From Natronorubrum daqingense (GTDB lineage: Archaea; Halobacteriota; Halobacteria; Halobacteriales; Natrialbaceae), in NCBI RefSeq assembly GCF_001971705.1, contig NZ_CP019327.1, forward strand, positions 2,914,001-2,978,000: 64,000 bases of DNA. Direction: 5' to 3'. A program made the position numbers and the translations under genes. Shown here piece by piece: positions 1-8,766 of the stretch (position 1 is the first letter of the stretch; each line of letters begins with the position of its first letter). The notes beneath the pieces are model-generated. The model had not been told where the DNA came from, did no database searches, and worked only from the letters and a program-made list of their open reading frames with translations.

Positions 1-851
1 TCGCTCGCGAAGGCGAGCAGTTGCTCTTCGACGTCGGAGAGGGAACCCAGCGCCAGTTGATGCGCTTTGGAACTGGCTTCTCGGTCTCACAGATATTCAT
101 CACGCACCTTCACGGGGACCACGTCTTTGGCATTCCGGGACTGCTCCAGACGATGGCCTTCAACGACCGCGAGGAGTCGCTCACGATCCACACGCCCCAC
201 GGAACCCGTCGCAAAATTTCGGGACTGGTGAACGCGCTGGGCAACCGTCCGTCGTTTCCGGTCCACATTAACGAGGTCGGTGACGGCGACGTTGCCCACG
301 GCAGCGAGGACTACGAGGTGCGAGCGTTCGCCACCGATCACGACGCTCGCTCCGTCGGCTACGCGCTCGTCGAGGACGACCGAAAGGGGCGATTCGACCG
401 CGAGCGCGCCGAAGAACTCGGCGTCCCCGTCGGCTCGAAGTTCTCCACGCTTCACGAGGGCGACTCCGTCGAACTCGAGGACGGAACCGTCGTCGAGCCC
501 GAGCAAGTCGTCGGCGACCCTCGCCCCGGTCGATCGATCGTCTACACGGGCGACACGCGACCGACCACGGAGACGATCGAGGTCGCGGACGAACCAGACC
601 TGTTGATCCACGACGCGACGTTCGCTGACGACTGGGCCGATCGAGCCGCGAAGACGGCCCACTCGACGGCCAGACAGGCGGCCGAAATCGCGAACCGGGC
701 CGGTGCGGACCGCCTCGCACTAATGCACCTCTCCTCGCGTTACGCGGGTCACACCGGTGACCACCTCGAGCAAGCCCGCGAGGTGTTCGACGGCGAGGTG
801 TTTCTCCCGGACGACGGCGACGAACTCGAGATTTCCTACCCAGACGCTTAA
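1..851 (+). CDS. rnz: Ribonuclease Z, 5' end outside the window
   Basis: tRNA 3'-end processing endonuclease of the metallo-beta-lactamase fold, removing 3' trailers from pre-tRNA. The zinc motif HLHGDH lies near residue 28 of the visible part. Later metal or active-site motifs include YTGDT and HLSSRY near the C-terminus. The frame is open to the first base of the window, where residues AREGEQ precede the first alternative start codon (TTG at 21), so roughly the first 30 residues of a family usually just over 300 long lie upstream. The TTG is not the real start. The C-terminus is complete. Function is secure from the motif set. No regulation can be judged because the promoter is off the window. 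Confidence 0.93.
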   Translation, partial: AREGEQLLFDVGEGTQRQLMRFGTGFSVSQIFITHLHGDHVFGIPGLLQTMAFNDREESLTIHTPHGTRRKISGLVNALGNRPSFPVHINEVGDGDVAHGSEDYEVRAFATDHDARSVGYALVEDDRKGRFDRERAEELGVPVGSKFSTLHEGDSVELEDGTVVEPEQVVGDPRPGRSIVYTGDTRPTTETIEVADEPDLLIHDATFADDWADRAAKTAHSTARQAAEIANRAGADRLALMHLSSRYAGHTGDHLEQAREVFDGEVFLPDDGDELEISYPDA

Positions 852-935
852 CTCGAGGCGTGACAGCGTTCTGTTCACGTTCTCGTGGCCGTTGGCGACA
901 CAGCTCGACGACTCCTCACGAGCAACCGATGTCGA

Positions 936-1826
936 TTAGTCCTCGTCTCGAGTATCGCGACCAGTTTGTGTGTCGTGACCCGGTTGCGTGTCGTTGCTGA
1001 CCCGCGTCTCACGCGTTTCGTCGTGTTCTCGGGCCTCCCGGCCGTCGCTTCCGGCGCGAGTCACACTGCTCTCTCGAGTGTCGCTGTTCGCTCGGCCGTC
1101 ACGCGACGTTCGGGCGTCTCGCGTGCGTCGAGTACGCCGCGGCCGCTCTTGCACCTCGAGAGCGTTCGGTGCTCGCGTTCGCGTGGCCCAGACGCCACCC
1201 ACAGCGACGAGTCCGGCGGTAATTCCGGCGAGGATCGCGTTGACGAACAGACTGCTGATATCGATGGACACCTCGAGTGGAATCGTCCCAAACAGCGCCG
1301 TGAGCGTCCAGAAGACGAACGTCGCGACACCCGTGCCGATTCCGGCGGTTACGTACGTCGTCGATCGATCACGCTCGAGTCGCCAGCCGAGGAACGCACC
1401 GACGAAGACGGCGAGGACGATCGCCAGATAGGGGGTTCCCGTAAGCGGAATCGAGACCGCCGCCTCGACCGTCGACTCGAGGCCCGTGAGGCCGTCGGCC
1501 GTGTCGACAACGCCGTTGCCAATGGCATCACTGAAGATGCCGAACAGGCCGAAGCCGACGGCGATGAGCGCGAGCAACAGCGTCAGATACGTCGTCCAGG
1601 CGGTGACGACCGGTTGCCGGGCGAGGTCGACGACCGACGCTCCACTCGGATTGTCCCGTCGTTCACCTGGCGGAGATGCGTCCCGTCGATCACCTGCCGG
1701 AGATCCGCCCCGCAGTTTACCTGCCGGGTCGTCGTCACGTCCAGAAGAACCGCTCTCTCGTCCGTCGGTCTCCTCACGGTCGGTGGTTCGATCGGTCGTG
1801 GCGTCCTCGTGCTCTCGATTATCCAT
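936..1826 (-). CDS. Membrane protein with long charged N- and C-terminal tails
   Basis: A 296-residue protein I cannot assign to a named family. About 75 hydrophilic residues come first, then a core with about four membrane segments (near residues 78-97, 132-150, 157-178 and 190-212), then about 80 hydrophilic residues rich in Arg, Asp, Thr and Ser in a loose TRD/DTR pattern. The N-terminal tail has Gly/Arg/Asp-rich imperfect repeats (GDRRD, GERRD). The gene is divergent from the DUF460 gene with 94 bp between start codons. A 503-codon open frame on the opposite strand is an antisense shadow: the hydrophobic core and acidic composition fit only this strand. The charged tails may be cytoplasmic tethers, which is inference. 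Confidence 0.75.
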   Translation of the reverse strand: MDNREHEDATTDRTTDREETDGRESGSSGRDDDPAGKLRGGSPAGDRRDASPPGERRDNPSGASVVDLARQPVVTAWTTYLTLLLALIAVGFGLFGIFSDAIGNGVVDTADGLTGLESTVEAAVSIPLTGTPYLAIVLAVFVGAFLGWRLERDRSTTYVTAGIGTGVATFVFWTLTALFGTIPLEVSIDISSLFVNAILAGITAGLVAVGGVWATRTRAPNALEVQERPRRTRRTRDARTSRDGRANSDTRESSVTRAGSDGREAREHDETRETRVSNDTQPGHDTQTGRDTRDED

Positions 1827-1888
1827 ATCCCTGTCACGACAGCTTGCTCCTTAGCAGTTGGGCCGACGGCCGGCACGAACCCGCGCCG

Positions 1889-1898
1889 GATTTATCAC
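1889..1898 (+). promoter_or_regulatory. TATA element for the DUF460 gene
   Basis: The sequence GATTTATCAC is centred about 28 bp before the GTG at 1921. This is the spacing expected for a haloarchaeal leaderless transcript and is the main reason for preferring GTG 1921 over the more upstream in-frame start at 1858. Confidence 0.55.
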
Positions 1899-1920
1899 CG
1901 ACTCGTCCCTAGACGCTCCC

Positions 1921-3894
1921 GTGAGTACGCGAACGAGTGCCCTCGACGCGGTCGTCTTCGGTGTCGATATTCAAAGCGGGGACGTCCGTGGCGACGCTCC
2001 ATCGTACGCACTCGTCGTCTACGACGGCGAGGGCGTCACTCGAGACGTCGTCACCCACCGCAAACTCCGCCGGTTGATCGACGACGAGGAGCCGGCGATC
2101 GTTGCAACGGACAATATGTACGAGCTAGCGGCGGACAAGGATCAGCTCATCCACCTCCTCGGCTCGCTGCCTGCCGAAACGAAACTCGTGCAAGTGACGG
2201 GGGCCGAACAGCCCGAGCCGCTCTCTCGAGTCGCGAAACGCCACGGCGTCCCCTACGGCAAGGATCCGATGGAGGAAGCCGAGGCTGCAGCCCGATTGGC
2301 CGCTCACAACGTCGGCCACGAGGTCTCCGCCTTTACGGACACGACCGAACTCAAGGTTGCTCGCGGTCGCTCGACCGGCAGCGGCGGCTGGAGTGAGGAC
2401 CGATTCACTCGTCGCATTCACGGCTCCGTGAAGAAACGAGCCCGCGAGGTCGAATCCGAACTCGAGGAGGCGAACCTCGAGTACGAGCGAGACGTCAGAG
2501 AGGCCTACGGCGGCTTCGCGAACGCCGTGTTCACCGTCGAGGGCCGCCCCCAGGATATCCCCGTCTCGCGAAACAGATCGGGCGACGTTCGCGTCGAAAT
2601 CGAACGCGAGCGCCGCGACGGGATCGAATTCCGCCCGCTCGTCAAACGCCGGGATTACGTCCTCGTCGGCATCGACCCCGGGACGACGACCGCCGTCGCC
2701 ATCGTGAGCCTCGAGGGCGAGGTGCTCGACGTCTGGAGTTCGCGAACCAGCGACACGGCCGACGTGATCGAGTGGATCGTCGAACGCGGCCGACCGATCG
2801 TCGTGGCCGCGGACGTGACGCCGATGCCCGAAACGGTCGAGAAATTTCGTCGGAGCTTCGACGCCGCGGGCTGGACGCCGACGAGCGACTTGCCGATCGA
2901 CGAGAAACAACACCGGACGCGGGAGGAGCCCTACGACGACGATCACCAGCGCGACGCCATGGCCGCCGCGCTCTACGCGTTCGACGCCCACGAGGATCAG
3001 TTCGAACGCATCGCCAGAAAGCTCCCGCCGGGAATCGACCGCGGCGAGGTGATCGCCCGCGTCGTCGCCGGCGAGGAGAGCGTCGAAGCCGTCCTCACGG
3101 ACCTGTCTGATGACGATTCGGGCGACGAGGATGCCACCGAGCACGAGCCGCGAGAACTGACCGAGGAGGAAAAGCGAATCAACTCCCTCGAGCGCCAGGT
3201 CGAACGCCTCGACTCACACGTCGACACGCTCGAGGGACGGATTTCCGAGCGCGACGAGCGAATCGAGGAACTCGAGTCGAAGCTGACGCTCGCCCGTCGT
3301 GAAGAACGGACGCAGGTTCGAACGGACCGAGAGGTCAGCCGCCTCGAGCGAAAAGCGAACCGGCTGGAACGCGAGCGCGACGACGCCCGCGAGGACGTCT
3401 CTGAACTCGAGGACAAAGTCGAGCGGATGAAAGCGCTCTGGAAACTCGATCACTCGAATTTCAGTGACGTCTCGGCGAAAAAGGAGGGACTCGTTCCCGT
3501 CAAAGTCGTCGAGAAGTTCACGAAGGGGGCGATTCGCGAGGCTGACGAGCAGTACGGGCTCGTCGACGACGACGTCGTCTACGTGCGAGACGCGAGTGGC
3601 GCCGGGAAATCGACGGCCACGCTCCTCGCGGGGTTCGAGCCGCGGGTCGTCTTGAAAGACGGCGGCCTCTCGGAGATCGCAGACGAGATTCTCTTCGAGA
3701 ACGAGATTCCGGTCGGGCCGGCGGACGACGTCGCGATGCAGGAAGTCGACGAACTGGCCGTCGCTCGCGAAGACGACGTCGAGGCGGTCATCGACGACTG
3801 GCACGAGCGGGCGACGGAGCGAGAACTCGATCGCAAGGCGGCGATGGTCGATCAACTCATCAGCGAACACCGGGCCGGCGACAACGAGGTCTGA
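1921..3894 (+). CDS. DUF460 family protein: RNase H-like fold plus coiled coil
   Basis: A 657-residue protein matching archaeal COG2433/DUF460. An N-terminal RNase H-like half begins VFGVDIQSGD. The motif GIDPGTTTAVAIV near residue 250 is a second RNase H/actin-like strand. A long coiled coil runs through about residues 416-506, and a C-terminal conserved domain follows. Members are thought to act on nucleic acids, but no precise reaction is known to me. GTG 1921 is chosen because the upstream extension looks non-coding and a TATA element sits 28 bp before it. The gene is a single cistron ending just before a small hairpin. Family assignment is firm; biochemical role is unknown. Confidence 0.88.
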   Translation: MSTRTSALDAVVFGVDIQSGDVRGDAPSYALVVYDGEGVTRDVVTHRKLRRLIDDEEPAIVATDNMYELAADKDQLIHLLGSLPAETKLVQVTGAEQPEPLSRVAKRHGVPYGKDPMEEAEAAARLAAHNVGHEVSAFTDTTELKVARGRSTGSGGWSEDRFTRRIHGSVKKRAREVESELEEANLEYERDVREAYGGFANAVFTVEGRPQDIPVSRNRSGDVRVEIERERRDGIEFRPLVKRRDYVLVGIDPGTTTAVAIVSLEGEVLDVWSSRTSDTADVIEWIVERGRPIVVAADVTPMPETVEKFRRSFDAAGWTPTSDLPIDEKQHRTREEPYDDDHQRDAMAAALYAFDAHEDQFERIARKLPPGIDRGEVIARVVAGEESVEAVLTDLSDDDSGDEDATEHEPRELTEEEKRINSLERQVERLDSHVDTLEGRISERDERIEELESKLTLARREERTQVRTDREVSRLERKANRLERERDDAREDVSELEDKVERMKALWKLDHSNFSDVSAKKEGLVPVKVVEKFTKGAIREADEQYGLVDDDVVYVRDASGAGKSTATLLAGFEPRVVLKDGGLSEIADEILFENEIPVGPADDVAMQEVDELAVAREDDVEAVIDDWHERATERELDRKAAMVDQLISEHRAGDNEV

Positions 3895-3897
3895 AGG

Positions 3898-3911
3898 GCC
3901 GCATGTGCGGC
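3898..3911 (+). terminator. Small hairpin after the DUF460 gene
   Basis: GCCGCATGTGCGGC is a perfect palindromic hairpin (five-base stem, ATGT loop) four bases after the stop codon. It is followed by a mixed T-rich stretch rather than a clean T tract, so it is only a plausible terminator. It lies between convergent genes. Confidence 0.35.
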
Positions 3912-3923
3912 TTCGCGATTATT

Positions 3924-4178
3924 CTACTCTGGCGATTCGATCGGTGAGAGCACCTTCGGCACCGCTTCGGGTTCGACTTCTTCGGTTAGATCCGCCACTT
4001 CGTCGACCGGGCCGTTGACGAACAACGCGTGAACGATAAATCCGAGCGATACGAGTCCGAGTGCAGCGACCGAGAGCTCGAGGGCGACTGGCGTGGCGTA
4101 GCCGATAACTGCTCCAAGACCGAGACTCGCGGCGATACAGACCAGGACGAGGTCGTAGTACTGGAGCGTGTAGTCCAT
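3924..4178 (-). CDS. Small membrane protein, 84 aa
   Basis: Two hydrophobic segments (about residues 8-28 and 33-53) are followed by an acidic C-terminal tail (DEVADLTEEVEPEAVP). I do not recognise a family. ATG 4178 is chosen because the much longer frame running through it upstream is Arg-rich and unlike haloarchaeal protein, and a TATA-like element lies 27 bp before this ATG. A 7-bp inverted repeat sits between TATA and start. The gene is convergent with the DUF460 gene and close to another tiny membrane gene on the same strand, but with its own promoter. Confidence 0.65.
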   Translation of the reverse strand: MDYTLQYYDLVLVCIAASLGLGAVIGYATPVALELSVAALGLVSLGFIVHALFVNGPVDEVADLTEEVEPEAVPKVLSPIESPE

Positions 4179-4209
4179 ACGCACCGTACGGGTGCGTGCG
4201 ACAAAATGG
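4179..4209 (-). promoter_or_regulatory. Promoter with inverted repeat over the expected transcription start
   Basis: On the minus strand a TATA-like CCATTTTG (4202-4209) lies about 27 bp before ATG 4178. Between it and the start codon are arms ACGCACC (4179-4185) and GGTGCGT (4191-4197), a perfect 7-bp inverted repeat with a 5-bp spacer. A protein bound here would block initiation, so repression is the simplest reading. This is inference. Confidence 0.45.
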
Positions 4210-4240
4210 TTCGGAGCGCGATGGCAACGTCGGTTTCCGA

Positions 4241-4420
4241 TTAGAACATGCCGAAACTCTGGAGCAGCCCCGAGACCAGCGCCTTGACGACGAGTCCGAG
4301 CCCCCCGAGAACGAGCGCTATCCCGATGGCGATCAGCGGACTCACGTACGCGATGAGCCCAATTCCGGCGAGTACGAGCACCAACCCAGCGATTCCCAAC
4401 GGGCCGAGATTCTGCAGCAT
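4241..4420 (-). CDS. Small conserved-type membrane protein, 59 aa
   Basis: The protein begins MLQNLGPLGIAG and has two glycine-rich hydrophobic segments spanning nearly its full length. It resembles tiny haloarchaeal membrane proteins of the DUF7470 kind, from memory only. ATG 4420 is preferred over the upstream in-frame start at 4498 because the extra 26 residues are polar and a TATA element (GTTTATTTC) lies about 27 bp before 4420. It is divergent from the aIF-1A gene. No function can be assigned. Confidence 0.65.
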   Translation of the reverse strand: MLQNLGPLGIAGLVLVLAGIGLIAYVSPLIAIGIALVLGGLGLVVKALVSGLLQSFGMF

Positions 4421-4538
4421 ACGACTTCTGTCCTGTCGAAGGAAATAAACGACGTGGTTTCCCGCCTCGGGCCCGTCCTCGGATGGTTTGCGATGCAATC
4501 AGTAAAGGGTTAAACGGATCGCCTCCGAAAGGCGAACC

Positions 4539-4829
4539 ATGAGCGACGACGGTGAGGGCGGCCGGAAGAACCTCCGGATGCCGGACGACGACGAGGTCTT
4601 CGCGACCGTCACCAACATGCTCGGAGCGAATCGCGTGAAAGTACGCTGTGCAGACGGCCAAGAACGCACTGTACGCATCCCCGGCAAGATGCAAAAACGT
4701 ATCTGGATTCGCGAGGACGACGTCGTTCTCGTCGAGCCCTGGGACTGGCAAGACGAGAAGGGCGACATCACCTGGCGCTACGAGAAGAGCGAGGCCGACC
4801 AGCTCCGACGAGAAGGCCACATTCACTAG
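4539..4829 (+). CDS. eif1A: Translation initiation factor aIF-1A
   Basis: The archaeal IF1/eIF1A homologue, an OB-fold protein that binds the small ribosomal subunit A site during initiation. The 96 residues are the usual length. Recognisable stretches are [27 protein letters not shown] and [11 protein letters not shown]. The 5' leader holds a short hairpin (CGCCT/AGGCG, 4520-4534) ending 4 bases before the ATG, which could influence translation. A TATA-like GGGTTAAACG lies at about 4508-4517. It is monocistronic between divergent and unrelated genes. Confidence 0.97.
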   Translation: MSDDGEGGRKNLRMPDDDEVFATVTNMLGANRVKVRCADGQERTVRIPGKMQKRIWIREDDVVLVEPWDWQDEKGDITWRYEKSEADQLRREGHIH

Positions 4830-5076
4830 CGACGACCGTTTCTTCCGATAGCATCCGACGAGAGCGCCAGCGACGCTCTCCCCGATCACCCCTCGATGTC
4901 GTGACCGTCGAGGCTCGAGGCGCTCTCTCCACGACGGTGTCTCGTTCGGGGCGCTACGGCACAGATCACCCCGTGGCCCCGTCCCGAGCGTTGCTCGCGT
5001 TCCGCAAACAATTCAGTTTTACCGACTGTCACGATCACACGGAAGACTTATTCCGAACTTGTTCGTGTGGCCGTGC

Positions 5077-6459
5077 ATGCAACTCAGTCGGCGGCGGATG
5101 CTCCAGGGTGTCGGTGCCGGGGCCGCGGTCGGCGTACTCGGGACGCCGGGATCGGCCACTGAACCCGATACCGATACCGATACTGACGACAACGGTGGGA
5201 GCGACACCGAACGATTGTTCGTCCACCCCGAGACGGGACTGCTCGAGGGAATCGGTGACCTCCGCAACGTCATCGAGGCCGTCGGCGGCACCACGCTCTT
5301 CGAGTACGACAACTTCGAGTTCGTCGTCGCGGAGGTGCCGGCCGAGAGCCGTTCGAATCTTCTCGAGGATCGGCTCGTCTCGGACGTCGAGGAGGACGAC
5401 GAGACGGGGATTCCCGACGAGTGGTCGCCGTCTATTCCGGATCTTCTGGACCCCGGCGGTGGGAGCGACTGTTCGATGCACCCGAGCCAACAGCCGTCGT
5501 GGGGTGTCGAACGAATCGGTGCCGACGACGTCGAGCCGGACGGCTCGGGTGTCGATATCGGAATCCTCGATACGGGAATCCAGACGGACCACTGCAGCGT
5601 TTCGGTCGCCGGCGGAGAGAACGTCACTACGTCGGGGACCTCGAGTGACTACGAGGACCGTCACGGCCACGGAACCCACGTCGCGGGGGTCGCCGGGGCG
5701 TCCGACAACGACGTCGGCGTCGTGGGCGTGGCACCGGAAACCGACCTCTACGCGGTGAAAGTCCTGAACGACGACGGCGAAGGCCGATACAGCGAACTCG
5801 TCGCCGGAATCGACTGGTGTCTCTCCAACGACGTCGAACTCATCACGATGAGTCTGGGGGGCGACTCCTCGAGTTCGACGGTCGATCGAGCGATCGAAGA
5901 GGCGCACGCGGCGGGGCACCTCCTCGTCAGTGCCGCCGGCAACGAGGGAAACAATGGCGACGGCTCCTGTGACGAGGCGACGCTCACCTATCCCGCGACC
6001 CACGACGATGTCGTCGCCGTCACCGCGATGAACGAGGACGACACGCTCGCGTCGTACAGTAGCGTCGGCTCGGCGGTCGACTTGCTCGCGCCAGGAACTG
6101 ACGTCACGTCGACCACCGTCGACAACGAGTACGCCGAAGCCAGCGGCACGAGCGTCGCCGCTCCATTCGTCGCCGGCGTCGCCGCGCTCTGCTGGGAGAC
6201 CCGCGAAGAGGACGGCCCGGGGCCCAACGACTCCATTCGAGAGATTCTCGGCGAGACCGCGGAGCCGGTCCTCGAGTCCTGCGAGGAAGGTGACGGGCTC
6301 GTCGACGCGCCCGCGGCGGTCGGCGACGACCGCGCGAGCGACGGCGGTGAGCACCCGGTCATCTCCTCGTCGCCGGTCGACCGCGTCGTTTCGGCATTCG
6401 AGCGAGTCGTGGACCTGTTCACCGGCTTTCTCGAGTGGCTCGGTGGTTTGTTCCGGTAG
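5077..6459 (+). CDS. Tat-exported subtilisin-like serine protease (S8)
   Basis: A secreted halolysin-type protease of 460 residues. The N-terminus MQLSRRRMLQGVGAG is a twin-arginine signal. A propeptide-like region extends to about residue 135. The catalytic domain has the complete triad: Asp165 (GILDTG), His198 (HGHGTHVAG) and Ser359 (SGTSVAAP), with oxyanion Asn289 (AAGNEG). A Ser/Asp-rich linker and a C-terminal hydrophobic stretch (FTGFLEWLGGLFR) follow, with no PGF-CTERM tail. ATG 5077 is chosen over 5059 because the Tat motif then sits at the N-terminus and a TATA-like CTTATT lies 27 bp upstream. A terminator follows the gene. Confidence 0.93.
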   Translation: MQLSRRRMLQGVGAGAAVGVLGTPGSATEPDTDTDTDDNGGSDTERLFVHPETGLLEGIGDLRNVIEAVGGTTLFEYDNFEFVVAEVPAESRSNLLEDRLVSDVEEDDETGIPDEWSPSIPDLLDPGGGSDCSMHPSQQPSWGVERIGADDVEPDGSGVDIGILDTGIQTDHCSVSVAGGENVTTSGTSSDYEDRHGHGTHVAGVAGASDNDVGVVGVAPETDLYAVKVLNDDGEGRYSELVAGIDWCLSNDVELITMSLGGDSSSSTVDRAIEEAHAAGHLLVSAAGNEGNNGDGSCDEATLTYPATHDDVVAVTAMNEDDTLASYSSVGSAVDLLAPGTDVTSTTVDNEYAEASGTSVAAPFVAGVAALCWETREEDGPGPNDSIREILGETAEPVLESCEEGDGLVDAPAAVGDDRASDGGEHPVISSSPVDRVVSAFERVVDLFTGFLEWLGGLFR

Positions 6460-6501
6460 CCGTCGACTCTATTCCGTGTCAATTCGAAGACAACGGCTCG
6501 G

Positions 6502-6527
6502 CGTCCGATTCTCGGACGATAATTTTT
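6502..6527 (+). terminator. Intrinsic-type terminator after the S8 protease gene
   Basis: Stem CGTCCGA (6502-6508), loop TTC, stem TCGGACG (6512-6518), then ATAATTTTT: a perfect 7-bp stem with a T-rich tail 42 bases after the protease stop codon. It separates the protease gene from the phn operon. Confidence 0.7.
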
Positions 6528-6606
6528 GAGACGATTCGTCAGTCCGAACGGGTAATATCCCGAACGATCCAGTATGGAGAGCTATATACCGTTCAGCCCC
6601 CCAACT

Positions 6607-6661
6607 GATACAACATTCTGTATCCGAACGCCTAAATATAATTCATAGTAATTGATTTAGG
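6607..6661 (+). promoter_or_regulatory. phn operon promoter with two inverted repeats
   Basis: The first repeat is GATACA-N6-TGTATC (6607-6624), perfect 6-bp arms. The second is CCTAAAT (6631-6637) and ATTTAGG (6655-6661), perfect 7-bp arms with a 17-bp spacer. The right arm overlaps the TATA position (centre about 28 bp before ATG 6685). One site upstream of the TATA element and one over it suggest a regulator, perhaps phosphate-responsive. Its identity is not visible. Confidence 0.55.
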
Positions 6662-6684
6662 AACAGTAACACTCGTTTTGGTTG

Positions 6685-7830
6685 ATGTCGCCTGACAACA
6701 GTTCGACCGTATCACCCACGACACGCCGGAAGTATATTGGCGTACTTAGCGGGGCCGGACTCGCGGCTGTCGCTGGTTGCTTCGACGAACTCGGGACTGA
6801 CCCTTCCGATGCAGATGTTGACTTCGCGGAGTACGATGACTCGCTCGAACCCGGTGACGGTGAAGAGTACGTCGAGATGTTTCCACAACCGGCCGAAGAG
6901 ATGCTCGAAATGGGAAACTATCAGGCCGACAAGGAGGGGCTTCTGGAACCATTGGAGGACCCGCGTGACGAGCCCCGATACGGTGACTCTCTCTGGGAGG
7001 TGGACGACGAGAGCGACTACATCGAACCCGACCCGATCGAGATGACGTTCGTCCCGGACGAGGATCCGGCCGCACTGGAGCGAGCGATGGAGCCACTTAT
7101 GGATCAGATCGAGGAGTATACGGGACACTCCGTCGAGTACGTTGAGACCGACTCCTACGCCGCGACGGTTGAGGGTATGCGGGCAGAACGGCTACACTTC
7201 GCTCGAGTGAGTGCTTGGAACATGCCGTACGCTGCCAATCTCGCGGGAGCGACGCCGATCGCTCACATCATGGAGGACGATTACTACGGAAACGCGTTCT
7301 GGATGGTCACTCGACGGGACAACGACGATATCAACACCGTGAACGACCTCGAGGGAATCGAAGTGACTCACGCCGACCCCGGCTCCGGATCCGGTAATCT
7401 GGAGCCCCGGGTGTTCATCGAGGACGACGCCGGCCTAGTCGCCGAAGAGGACTACGATATCGACATGTCCGGAGGTCACGAGACATCACTCCGGGGCATC
7501 GAACAGGGAGACTACGATGTCGGTCCCTGCGGTGGCCCGACGTTTGCGAACATGGTCGATCAGGGTGAGATCGACGCGGAGAATTTCAAGGTGATCTACA
7601 TGGGACCGGTGATGCCTCGAGGTCCGATGGCTCACATCTACAACCTGCATCCCGACCTGGTCGATGGGATTACACGGGCCCTTCTCGAGCACGATTACTC
7701 CGGGACCGCGATGGAAGAAGAACTACAGTACAACAACTTCATCGAGGTCGACTATTACACGGCCTACGATCCGATCCTGCAGGTCCACGAGACGCTGGGC
7801 GAAGAGTACGGTACCGACGAGATGGAATAG
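6685..7830 (+). CDS. phnD: Phosphonate/phosphate ABC transporter substrate-binding lipoprotein
   Basis: A PhnD-type periplasmic-binding-fold lipoprotein, expected to capture phosphonate, phosphate or a similar oxyanion outside the membrane. The N-terminus has a Tat motif (TRRKYIG) and a lipobox ending at Cys32 (AAVAGC). About 75 very acidic residues, rich in Glu and Asp, separate the lipid anchor from the PhnD domain, which starts near IEMTFVPDEDP. Later motifs are YGNAFWMVTR and THADPGSGSGN. The 381 residues are longer than bacterial PhnD because of the acidic spacer. The codon before this ATG is TTG; ATG 6685 fits the promoter spacing. It is the first gene of phnD-phnC-phnE-phnE2. Confidence 0.9.
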   Translation: MSPDNSSTVSPTTRRKYIGVLSGAGLAAVAGCFDELGTDPSDADVDFAEYDDSLEPGDGEEYVEMFPQPAEEMLEMGNYQADKEGLLEPLEDPRDEPRYGDSLWEVDDESDYIEPDPIEMTFVPDEDPAALERAMEPLMDQIEEYTGHSVEYVETDSYAATVEGMRAERLHFARVSAWNMPYAANLAGATPIAHIMEDDYYGNAFWMVTRRDNDDINTVNDLEGIEVTHADPGSGSGNLEPRVFIEDDAGLVAEEDYDIDMSGGHETSLRGIEQGDYDVGPCGGPTFANMVDQGEIDAENFKVIYMGPVMPRGPMAHIYNLHPDLVDGITRALLEHDYSGTAMEEELQYNNFIEVDYYTAYDPILQVHETLGEEYGTDEME

Positions 7831-7923
7831 CGCGATCGAAACCGATGGCGAACTGAACGGCTCCGTTCGTAGACGGTGGTTCGTTCGGTTACCCACACTA
7901 TCACCCCCTGTTTCCAATACATC

Positions 7924-8766
7924 ATGTTAACTGCACAGAATATATCGAAGACGTATCCGGGCGGCGAAGAGGCACTAAGAGGCGTCTCCTTCGACGTAAC
8001 CGGTGACGAGGTCGTCGCGATTATCGGCCCCAGCGGGGCTGGCAAAAGTACGCTCATCGAGTGTATTAACAGGCTCACCGAACCCACCGATGGCGAAATT
8101 CGTCTCGATGACGTGACGGTGACGGCGCTGTCGGATCGGCAACTCCGTCGCACTCGCCGAGACATCGCGATGATCTTTCAGGAGTACAACCTCGTCGAAC
8201 GGTTGACCGTTATGGAAAACGTGCTTTCGGGTCGTCTCGGCTACCTGAGTACCTGGAACGCGTTCCGCCGCAAATTCCCCGCCGAAGACATCGAATTCGC
8301 CCGGGAGACACTCGAGAGAGTCGGACTTGGGGGTCACGAACGAGACCGGGCCGACGAACTCTCCGGCGGCCAACGCCAGCGAGTCGGCATCGCCCGTGCG
8401 GTCGTTCAACGGCCGAAAATCATGCTCGCCGACGAACCGACCAGCAGTCTCGACCCGGAAACATCTCACGCCGTCATGGAGCTACTGACGGAAATCGCCG
8501 CTGACGAACGGATCCCGGTTCTCATCAACATTCACGAAGTCGAACTCGCGGTCGAGTACGCCGATCGAATTATCGGTTTGGCGGACGGCGAGCTGGTCTT
8601 TGACGGGCCGCCCGAAGCGCTTGACGAGACGGCAAAAGACCGAATCTATCGGGGCGGAGAACCTCGTGAGCACGGAACCGATTCGGGACGATCCTCGAGC
8701 GCCGACGAGCGCTCTGAGGACGGACGCACCGTCGAAAACAAACTGGCCAAACAGAGGTACGAGTGA
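7924..8766 (+). CDS. phnC: Phosphonate ABC transporter ATP-binding protein
   Basis: The ATPase subunit of the Phn importer, 280 residues. Walker A is GPSGAGKST, the signature is [14 protein letters not shown], and Walker B is [12 protein letters not shown] followed by the switch His in NIHEVE. The insert [14 protein letters not shown] is typical of PhnC. ATG 7924 is chosen because [14 protein letters not shown] aligns with the usual PhnC N-terminus; 7876 would add an unrelated tail. The last about 40 residues are a hydrophilic extension. Its stop codon overlaps the GTG of the first permease gene by 4 bases (GTGA), so the two were translationally coupled before the insertion. Confidence 0.93.
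   Translation: MLTAQNISKTYPGGEEALRGVSFDVTGDEVVAIIGPSGAGKSTLIECINRLTEPTDGEIRLDDVTVTALSDRQLRRTRRDIAMIFQEYNLVERLTVMENVLSGRLGYLSTWNAFRRKFPAEDIEFARETLERVGLGGHERDRADELSGGQRQRVGIARAVVQRPKIMLADEPTSSLDPETSHAVMELLTEIAADERIPVLINIHEVELAVEYADRIIGLADGELVFDGPPEALDETAKDRIYRGGEPREHGTDSGRSSSADERSEDGRTVENKLAKQRYE

Noticed and set aside
885-2396. A 503-codon open frame on the plus strand
   Set aside because: It overlaps the membrane protein gene on the other strand and the start of the DUF460 gene; its product is Arg-rich and lacks domains. High GC gives long antisense frames.
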